A stretch of DNA of 64,000 nucleotides from Calcarisporiella thermophila CBS 279.70 (taxonomy: Eukaryota; Calcarisporiellomycota), in contig NW_027192202.1 of assembly GCF_041956535.1 (NCBI RefSeq), positions 134,515 to 198,514 on the forward strand, read 5' to 3'. Shown piece by piece: positions 35,314 through 44,394 of this stretch (position 1 is its first letter; each line of letters begins with the position of its first letter). The notes below the pieces were generated by a model. That model searched no databases. It worked only from the letters and a program-made list of their open reading frames with translations, and was not told where the DNA came from. The position numbers and the translations under genes are program-made.

Positions 35314-36285
35314 TTATGAGATGGGCTTGAAGTTCGAGTCGATTGTGTTAGCCTGGTCATTGATAGAATCGGCGGGGTTGCTCCGCTTGCCAATGGTTGC
35401 CGCGCCTTGATCCTCCACGTCCTGCTGGAGCATTTCTTGGACCATTCGCATCCTAGCAGCAACCAGCTCCTTCTGGCTCATATGCTTTGTTCGTTCTGAA
35501 TCCGAACGATATTTATGTTCGGGTTGGGTATGGGCGATCTCGCGCTTCTGGTAGGGGGGTCTTTTAACGGGGTAGGATCGCAGCCGTTGAGGGTAAAATG
35601 GGCGAGTTTGACGGTTCTGACGGTTCTGCCCTTCGCGATCCACTAGGAGCTCGAATCGTTTATCGATAAAGTGAGGTTTATGATAGCTATGATGCTTCCC
35701 GTAGGGAACATAAACAGGCTGGGCAGACATGCGCTGAGGTGCACCACCCGAGAAGAATTCATAGGCTGGGTCATATGAGACGCGCTGAGGATATCCCATA
35801 GGGTCATGGTGATCAGAATACCAGAAATCATCTTGGTAGTAGTAGCCCTCCGGACCCTGTTTCATAAGACTAGAATTATCGCCCGGCCCCGATGCCTTTG
35901 TGTTTGCGTTCGAATTCTCGCTGGACTGCTCATCCGAATTCACGGCCGAGTTGAACAAATCCAAGTGATCAAGCACATGGATATTATTAAGGGCATTATC
36001 TATCACACCACGTTTCATCTTTCTCCACTGTTTTTTGTAGATGCCTTCCCCGCCTTGCTTCGAGAGAACCGAATTGTCGCCTGGACCTGATGCTTTGGTG
36101 TTAGCATTACGATTCTCCGAATCCTGTGGATTAGAATTGACCATGGAATCTATTAACTCCAGGTGATCAATAAGATCCAAATTGTTGACGGCATTGTCAA
36201 GAATTCCACGACGTAAGTGCGCTGCACCTTGCGCGAGACTCGCGAAGAGCATAAGCGAGAGTGTTATACCAAGCGATGGTTTCAT
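35314..36285 (-). CDS. Secreted kexin-processed repeat precursor (type A)
   Basis: 323 aa, single exon, not a recognised family. Signal peptide MKPSLGITLSLMLFASLAQG. Two repeat units of about 65 residues follow, each starting after a dibasic site: HLRR then GILDNAVNN, and KMKR then GVIDNALNN. Each continues to SEN-(R/S)-NANTKASGPGDNS. More Lys-Arg sites lie downstream (DKR, VKR, QKR, GKR), separating Tyr/His/Arg/Pro-rich segments. Lys-Arg and Arg-Arg are the known cleavage signals of the Golgi protease Kex2, so the product is inferred to be cut into several secreted peptides. The GI(L/V)D..xNN and NANT elements are shared with the protein at 44395-46927, so I regard the two as paralogous families. 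Function unknown. Confidence 0.75.
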   Translation of the reverse strand: MKPSLGITLSLMLFASLAQGAAHLRRGILDNAVNNLDLIDHLELIDSMVNSNPQDSENRNANTKASGPGDNSVLSKQGGEGIYKKQWRKMKRGVIDNALNNIHVLDHLDLFNSAVNSDEQSSENSNANTKASGPGDNSSLMKQGPEGYYYQDDFWYSDHHDPMGYPQRVSYDPAYEFFSGGAPQRMSAQPVYVPYGKHHSYHKPHFIDKRFELLVDREGQNRQNRQTRPFYPQRLRSYPVKRPPYQKREIAHTQPEHKYRSDSERTKHMSQKELVAARMRMVQEMLQQDVEDQGAATIGKRSNPADSINDQANTIDSNFKPIS

Positions 36286-37676
36286 TTTTGTTCAATTATT
36301 GTTTTTGCGAGAATGGGGGGCGTGGGTATATGCAGGGATATCTTGTTTGTAAAATGAAGCGTGTACTTAGGAAAGGAGAGGGGCTCGTCAAGAGTTGGAT
36401 AAAGGAGAAAAGAATTATTAAATAGGTATACTGCTACTTCTTGGGTATAGGAGAGAAATATGGACACTAGTTTGTAAGGACTAGATGGATATGTATAAAA
36501 AAATAATAAGGGCGATGGCGAGTTCAAGGATGGAACGGGGGAGGAAAGAGAAAGGAAAAGTGTAAAATGAAGCGTTTAAAAGTGATTTGAAATTCGGCTG
36601 AACCAAACCCCAACGATACATTCTTCTTTGTCTCTAGCTGAAATGCCGGAATTTTCTTTCCTTTATATTGCATACCGGTCAATTTCATGCCACGGTTGAG
36701 AATGAAAGAATGTTGCAACAGAAATTCCAAATCGGAAATTTCTTGGTATGAAGATAATAATAATCCTGTCGTTATTAAATCTAGAACCATCCCCTCCATA
36801 TATTAATTACTTTCAAGACTACTCTTTGCGTTTTCAAATATATTTTTGACCAACATACAGTTGACTAACACAATTGTTCTCCCTCAAAGCCATCAAGTTC
36901 GTTGAATAAAGTATGATGGTATAGTGTCGAATGAGGCTAGAACCATATCGTCATCTTCGATGGTCAATGCTCTTATCCAATTATGTCAAGAATCAAAATA
37001 AAATTAGAAAATAATGTCACTGGGATCTGGGACAAATCCAGACCAGAATTCCAAATGTGCCTTCCATGAAGAATTGGCCAATGGAGATTTCATATTGGAC
37101 CTTTGATTAAGTCGCTGATGGAAAAGTCATCGGGTCGAGACGAGAGTTCAGATCAATCATGCTTACGCTGTAAGCAGCAAATTACTTGGTTAGAAACACT
37201 GGTTCTTGTATATTTGGAGTATGAAACCTATTATGGATGAAGAAGGAACTCCACTATTGAGCGATCTGAAGAGGGCATCAGGTACTTATAAACCACTTCC
37301 ACGTAGATGGTACTCAATAACGGAATTTATGAGTGTGCAATCCATGGCCGTGTTATAAGTATTGAATAGTGTTTGTAATTCAATGGTCGTCTCAGCCTTC
37401 CATCTGGTAAGTCTGAATGCCCTTGCTCCACGAGTTAAGGCAGTATGGTTTTGAGGGTTTCCGGATGATATCCAATAAAAATCTTTAATAGAACTATAAT
37501 AAAGAAATGCTACATAAACATATATAGGCAGGGCAAGTAGGAATGGGTTCAGGCATCTAGTGCTCACAAACAAAAAGGAAAAAACTATTGTAAAAATGGA
37601 AGATAGAATGATTATCTAAATGGTGTGCGCATTTAGGCAGGATGAAGCCACCAAATAGCATTCTATTGAATTCCCA
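36286..37676. other. AT-rich intergenic
   Basis: 1.4 kb without a convincing gene. Short minus-strand frames at 36524-36799 and 37286-37573 have no family match; the latter begins with a hydrophobic stretch and could be a fragment of a secreted protein gene. Otherwise nothing seen. Confidence 0.45.
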
Positions 37677-38201
37677 TTAAAACAGGAACCAGAGTGCAGC
37701 AGCAAAAGTGGAAATTAATCCAAAATCACCAAGATTGAACACTCTCGCGCCCCTTATTGGGCTCGACGCTGCGGATATGCTACCGTTCACTCCTCCTGTC
37801 GGTAATCCAGCGCTTATTGATCTTGAGCCCGTGGGGTAAGAGGTGTAGCCGCTTGTCCCAGAAACTGAAACGACAGTGCCAGTAGCGCCGGGTAAGGCAG
37901 CAGTTCCAGTCGAAGTGCCATTCAAAGACGCACTCGAAGGCAAGGCAATTGCTTGCTTCTTGTTCTTATCCTCCTTCTTATTGTCCTTTTTGTCGTCATT
38001 CTTATCGTCCTTTTTATCGTCCTTTTTATCTTTGTCTTCCCGTTTGATAAGATTGGCATTGGTGTCCAAAATCACTCGTTCATCAATATCCGGCACGCGG
38101 GCCATGGAATTAGCTTGCTGATTAGCGAAAGATGGTGATGCAATGAAGATGAAAAGAAGTACATAGGTGAAAATGAGACATTGAACGTTGACGCGCTTCA
38201 T
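37677..38201 (-). CDS. Small GPI-anchored surface protein with KDDK repeat and kexin site
   Basis: 174 aa, single exon, unrecognised. Signal peptide of about 26 residues (LIFTYVLLFIFIASPSFA). A short propeptide ends in LIKR, a likely Kex2 site. The mature protein begins with a charged KDDK/KNDDK repeat, continues with a Ser/Thr/Gly-rich region, and ends in a hydrophobic segment (LISTFAAALWFLF) after small residues, as in GPI-anchor signals. The third gene with a secretory propeptide logic in this 12-kb stretch. Confidence 0.7.
   Translation of the reverse strand: MKRVNVQCLIFTYVLLFIFIASPSFANQQANSMARVPDIDERVILDTNANLIKREDKDKKDDKKDDKNDDKKDNKKEDKNKKQAIALPSSASLNGTSTGTAALPGATGTVVSVSGTSGYTSYPTGSRSISAGLPTGGVNGSISAASSPIRGARVFNLGDFGLISTFAAALWFLF
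37966..38040. repeat. Short imperfect tandem repeat (about 12 nt unit) coding KDDK
   Basis: Repeats of TTTTT-(A/G)-TCGTCC type on the plus strand, encoding Lys-Asp-Asp-Lys on the minus strand. Likely length-variable. Confidence 0.6.
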
Positions 38202-41120
38202 CTTGGATGCAGAAGAGGCAAAACACGGATGATATTACCAGTGCTAATGAAGGGAATGAGGATGGGAATGTTTACTTTCAAAGAGGAGAAAAACTAAACA
38301 GAACGTGAGGAAGAGAGAAGTTGTGTTGGTATAAAAATCATTTGGATAGCAGAAAAAAAAACAAAGTGAGACCCGATCCTTTTATGCAAATCAATTTCCT
38401 CTTGTGGATTTATTGAAACAAACAAAACTCGATTAGGGCATCAATGGGATTGGACATTTTGTTAATTTCTAATTACCAGAAGCTGTGACGCTTCTAAAGT
38501 TCGTGGAGATTTATTCTGCATTCTATTATGCTATTGAAAGATATCAGCACGAAATAACTCATTATTTCATCCCATCCTTCACTCCCCCTATCCCCCCTTT
38601 TGTCAAGCCAAAGACAACGCTAAAATTCCCTACATCTACTAGTGCAGCGGTTCCCACAACACGAAGCTCTAATCGCATTGTTCAAATCGAAAGGCCTAGT
38701 GCGTAGAATTGCATCATGTAACTAAATGAAGTTTGGCAACTTCTGACGCAATGAGGTAGATTGCTCCGGTTTTCTACTAGAACTAGGTCAGAGCTTTTTT
38801 CAGTGGATCATTTCTACGATGCGCTAAAAGAACTAAACCTATTTTCGTGAGATGGATGCAAATCCGAAACTCTTATCCAATTTACTCTAATACTTTAATT
38901 GCATTGAAAAATTTTTAACAGCAATCGCGCTTTGACTTTCAATATTAATCACTCTTCTGTGTGGGGATATCCATACTTTTTAATGACTAGTATTCAGAGA
39001 GTGTACGATCTAAGTGGTACAGTTCAAAAACATAATGAATTTGGCTATGGCAGAGCAATCTTAATTGAATTGAATTTTAATGTTTGAAACAGACATAATG
39101 GAGTGCAAGATATTTGGTAATTGTGATTGCTTATTCTTATAAAAAATATAAATGGTGCAAGATGGCATATCAGTCAATTTGTAATACTAGATAGATCATT
39201 GTTTCCTCAAATACATATTTAAAATTCCTTTGTATTGGAGCCCTCTAGTCATTTAATCCAGCTTATATTATCGGTCAATTATTATAATCACTGATCGATA
39301 GAGGAAATTGACGGTAGTGAAATTTCGATAATAGCGTTAGAGTAAACTATTTCAATGACTTATTATTGTCCCTAATAAATTTCTCCGGAATGCTCTCCAA
39401 CATACCTTGTTTGCAAAATTTTTATTCAGGATCCTGCGATGACTTGCTGTGCAAACTAGATCCATTGTGCAAAGACAAGCTGTCTTGCAAGATTTGGCAC
39501 GAATTGTTTATCCGCAAATGCCGCAGTTAAATAGAGCTTACTGCTACCGAGATTTTTAAATATCGTCTACAAGATTTTTACTGTTGGCCTACGAGTAATA
39601 AAATTGATATACATTTTATCACACGATAATTCTGTTCACGGAGATGAGATATTCGGTGTTACGAGTTTGAGTACAACTAAATTTTAGATGGAATGGCTGT
39701 GACAGGAGTGAACAAGTACTACGATAAGGCTGAGGCATTATGAATAATCAACAGAAGCTCCAAGGGTGCAGTCACGTATATTTCTTTTAACATTATACAT
39801 GAATAATATATGAAAAATGGAAGGATCTGGTTTGTTCTACGTAATCTTTACCAGTTGAAAATTTTGCATTCAAATATATATTCTTTCTCAATTATATCAT
39901 ATTTTACCTACAGCGAAGGCAAATATGCTGCAGATCATTTGATTTAGTTGTTATGAGTGGGATGAGTTCGTAATTGAATTCTTGTTTCTGTCGGCATATT
40001 GAGAAGAAAAAAAACATTGACTATCAGATGTTTTCAACTCCTATTTAACTTTAAATATATTGACCAATGGCCAATATGCACATTGAATACTGCCAATATA
40101 AAGTAGGCTTTATATAAGCCCCAGTAATATTTCTTGAGAAATTTACAATTATAAATAAATAAAAAAAAATGATCCACTTATCTATTGTATGGTAAAGCAC
40201 TATTTCACTCGTACTTCATATTAGCTTCGCCCCAGAATCGCTTAAGATTCTAGCGTTATAAGGTTAATGCGTACGGAAGATAGTCAGCCTCATTTCTTTT
40301 ATTATAAGGCTTTAGAGAGTAGAAATGGATTCCCGAAATTTTGATATAATTGGCTTACTGGGAATCCTTGTAGGTCGCGAGAATTGATTGATAGCTTATA
40401 CCAAACACCTTAATGATATTTACCTCGGTCGAAACGCATGTATAATTCACAGATACATAGATACAAAGAGATATATTACAGCATTAATTCAAAGGGGTGA
40501 ATGCAGCGGAAAACCAAACTGTGTAATATACCGAGAACAAAATTATAAGTTTGAAATATCGTTCAGAGCCCTGTACACTTAAACTATTTCTTTTTTCAAT
40601 CACCTGCACATGTGTAGTTTAGTCAAAAATTTAAGAGATAGAGCAGAAATTTTTTCCCCGAAAAATACACCTGTGCATTTGGGAGTTGTGGGCTCTCAAA
40701 GTGGTAATTGAGCGCTGGTTGATGCACAAATCTTCTTACATATTGTTTGCAATATCAAAGTAAAGATACAAATTCTCGGGTTGGATTTTCTACTCTGAAC
40801 ACTCGTACAAAAATAAGTTTAAGTGTTGCACTCCATTTTATAGAAGTTTTGCGTGAATTTCACGACTTGTTTCCTCCACATGTAAATCCTTTCAGTAAAA
40901 TCTATTCGCGGAGAAGGTGGATGGTACACATAAAAAATTCATTGGAGTTACACTTGCCAGGTGGCTTACCCACGAAAAAAATATGTATATACCTGCTCCA
41001 TCTCCAAAATTGCAAAATGTATTTATTTACTTATTCTCGTTTTTAAGTCTGGGTTTGACGCTAAATATATTTATTACTCATATTTACTGGTCTTGTAATT
41101 TCATTCTGTGTGCATTCAAT
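38202..41120. other. 2.9-kb AT-rich gene desert
   Basis: Strongly AT-rich, frames short. Apart from the possible cysteine-rich exon listed at 39430-39531, I see no gene, RNA or clear repeat. It may hold decayed sequence or long regulatory DNA for secreted-protein genes. Confidence 0.5.
39430..39531 (+). pseudogene. Possible orphan cysteine-rich exon
   Basis: After a good acceptor (TTTTTATTCAG) a short open stretch encodes five regularly spaced cysteines (CDDLLCKLDPLCKDKLSC...KC) and ends in TAA. No upstream exon with a signal peptide was found, so it may be a relic of a small secreted cysteine-rich protein gene, or chance. Confidence 0.25.
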
Positions 41121-42764
41121 ATGAGGCAGACCATATTCACCTTCTTATTAGCCTTATCTCTGGGGGTATTTGCACTTGGAAGCGGTCAGAATTCGCAATC
41201 ATTATACAAAGTTGAACATATTCAGTTAAAAGACTTCATTCGACAATCCAAACGCGTAGGTACGTTGGCTAGACCATGTCAATTGCTTCATAAGTAGTGC
41301 TTAATATTACAGTTGGTACTAGTTTTTAGTCATAGAAAGCAAAATGACACTTATATAATCAATAAATCAAACGATATTAATTGGCCCAGAAAATCCTTTT
41401 CTAATTATAATAGCTGTAAGTAGCGTTGCGAAAATTTTACAACTGTACCCTTCTAATGCTCATATACGCTTTAAACAATCCCCTTGAATTACAATTCTAC
41501 AGACGCCAAGAACCGGAAACATCCTCTCATGTAAAAGGTAAATGCGCCTATTTTAGTATAAAATATCTGCTAGCTCCAACAAATTCTTTTCAGACAAACG
41601 GGATAGCCTTGCTATACTCAAATGTGATTCTCAACATAAATGCCCGGGAGACAAGTGTTGTCAAAACGGCATATGTAAGGATCAGCCTTGTAATAAAGGC
41701 CGAGAAAGGTCACAAAAACCAGTACGATGTAGCTCATTGGATGACTGCCCTAGCGATAGTTGCTGCCAAAGTGGTCGATGCCAAATCTGCAAATCTCAGC
41801 CTGAACGGCCCAAAAAGTGCAATATCAGTAAAGATTGCCCAAATAAAACCTGTTGCCAGAATGGCAGGTGTCAAAATTCCCCTTGCAGAGCGACAACAGC
41901 ACCGAAACAACCAAATCGTTACCGTTGGACTTATTACTGGCTTGCAGATGAAAGAAATGAACCTAGTGGTCGACCCATTAACCAACGACTCAAAACATGC
42001 AAAGGAGAATTGTTACATAAAACCATCCGTGAGTTTGCCGAAAAGGCAAGGATGGAAGGAACCGCAATTTTGAGCGACGGGCGAATGGTTAATTTGGGTT
42101 GTGATTGTAAAAAAAGCTTTTCTTGTTTTATGCTGGTAGACACCAAATCCTATCCTTATGGCATCGGCAAAGATAATCGACCTTTGGATCCATTCGTTAG
42201 TGTTGGTATGTACTTGCATAGGAAATATCTCTTAAAACCAGTTCATTTCTAAACCACGGGCCTACTTTCAATTTTCGGATAGCCTCCAACTCACACTCTG
42301 CTGGCACTGTATTTTATGTTTCTGACCTTGATGGCTGGATACTTCCAGACAAAAAAACCAAGCATAATGGATGCGTGAGAATTGACGATGAGGGATGGAG
42401 TTTGGAGAAATATCATCTGGATTTCTTCGTGGTGACGGAAAGCAACTATAAATATTTTGACCAGATCCATGCTATTGAGAATGTTGACGCTTGTAAAAAA
42501 GATTGCGAGTTGTTGAATTATGGCAAGTGGTACTCTTCCACAACACAAATTTATGTGAATTAACTAATATCGTTTACAATAGCGGAAAAAATGGGAATGC
42601 CTACCGTGCCTGAACGGTGTAGAAATGGTTCATATAACGTGAACTCACCACCAGAAAAGTGTAAGTGTGATTCAGATTGTCCTGAAAATCATAGTTGCAA
42701 GAAAGGGAAGTGTTTGAGCGGCTCATGTAGCGGTAAATCGTCTTCAAACCGCCAAATCCAATAA
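41121..42764 (+). CDS. Secreted cysteine-rich protein with 3D-type double-psi beta-barrel domain
   Basis: Signal peptide MRQTIFTFLLALSLGVFALG at 41121. Confident exons: 41594-42205, 42283-42526 and 42623-42764. Exon 1 (to about 41255-41259) and a possible small exon at 41505-41532 are uncertain. Three tandem cysteine units follow the N-terminus: CPGDKCCQNGIC, CPSDSCCQSGRC, CPNKTCCQNGRC. Then a 3D-like domain: YRWTYYWLADE, CKGELLHKTIREF, MEGTAILSDGRMVNLGCDC, YPYGIG, SNSHSAGTVFYVSDLDGW, and the Asp-rich signature HNGCVRIDDEGW ... HLDFF. The protein ends with another cysteine unit (CKCDSDCPENHSCKKGKC). 3D/DPBB domains bind polysaccharides (RlpA, MltA, expansins), so a cell-wall role is inferred. 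Confidence 0.72.
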
Positions 42765-44394
42765 TCTATTCGTTTTTTCCGATGAATTTTTTGAAAGTAG
42801 ACTTTCAACCCATTTCTCTCTATGCGATTATTTGTTGATATTTTCTGCTACTAAAATTCAATCTACTGATACTACTCTCCTTGAATGAATGAGCCGTAAA
42901 AAATCTTTAATGAGACATGTGCATCAATTTGTTTTGTTCTCTAAAGCATTTCAAATTGGTATATCAATAGGTCGTTCAAATTTATCTTCATCACTCTTGT
43001 AACCAGTATTCAATTAATCGTACGCTAATTAGGTGATATATTTTATTCTATAGCATTCTATTAATAGCTAAAACAATTAATATTGCATTTCTTATCGAAC
43101 TCCTTTTGCACAGAAGCTTTATTTTTTGTTTATATAAGTTATATTTTTCTCAAAAGATATTAATCATATTGAACTTAATATTTCTCTAGAAAACCATCGA
43201 AATTTTCTACTTAAGTTCTTTTCTTTGTTATCACACTTAACCCCACGATTATCTTAAATGGGTGTTTTTTTCAATGTGTCTCTTAAAATGTGACCATCTA
43301 CTTTTGGTAAGGTGTACCAAGTAAAGAAAATCGGGCGTCTACCAAATTAGCTGTTAGAAATAGTTAGATTGGAAAAGTGAGGCTGCTAGATCAAGCATGA
43401 TAGCAAGGGTCCAAAATGATGCTTGTTTACTCCCATGTGGATTAACGTGGGCAATATTTTTAGATTTAGTTGCTATTCAATCTAATATTTACATGGGGGT
43501 GTGAATATTTACTAGAAGACCTCGGGGATAAATCCTATTTGCTCTGATTTAAATATTACAAATTACCTCCTTGCATAAGTTAAAAAAAAAAAGATTCATA
43601 TTACCCTGCACCCTGGAATCCATTCAACATACAGTAGGTAAGGTTGAAAGGGTGGATAGAACAATGAAATGAACATAATGCTCTCTACATTTTACTCTTA
43701 CGATTATTTGAATTGAGATTTGTTGCACGGAGTCCACAAACTATAGAAATGCTTTTCGGGCAAGCAAATAGAAAAAAATTACATTCCATTACCTATAATA
43801 TTTACATAGGCTTTCACTCGCATGATCATCCCACTTGGCCCTGGCATGAGAGCATGTTTGAAGATCTACAAAATCATATTTTTACTTTCGGCAGAAGCAA
43901 TCCTGTTCGCCGAGTTTAAAACCGAAGTTATTCGGCTAGCCTTAACGCCTAAAATAAAACACATACAAAATCATCTTTTTATGACGGGACCATGGCTTTT
44001 CCATTCCGATTAAAGCCAGGATATAGAGAAGTGCCCGAGCGCTCCTCGACCGCTACAACATAATTTCTCTATTTCTAGAGAAAACAACAAGAAAGCTTGT
44101 CATATATAATTTCCAAAAAAAAACCGTTAAATCCTTCTAAACTTAATGTAAACGACGCATTTTAATTGTAGGTCTTATAAGAACAAAGTGATTGTCATCT
44201 TTCGTTCGGTCATTACAAAATTTAAATAGATTAGCTCGGTTTGATTGACATTTGCAGGTAGATCCCTAAAAAAATACCGTTGCTTCGTTATTTTATGCTA
44301 TCTTAAACAACATATTTTCTTTTTAAACCTTCCTGGTGCTTGGATAGACTCGATTTCTCATTTTTCCCAGTCAAAAACCATTTCCATCTCTAAT
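42765..44394. other. AT-rich intergenic
   Basis: 1.6 kb, no supported gene. Probably the promoter of the His-rich precursor at its right end. Confidence 0.5.
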
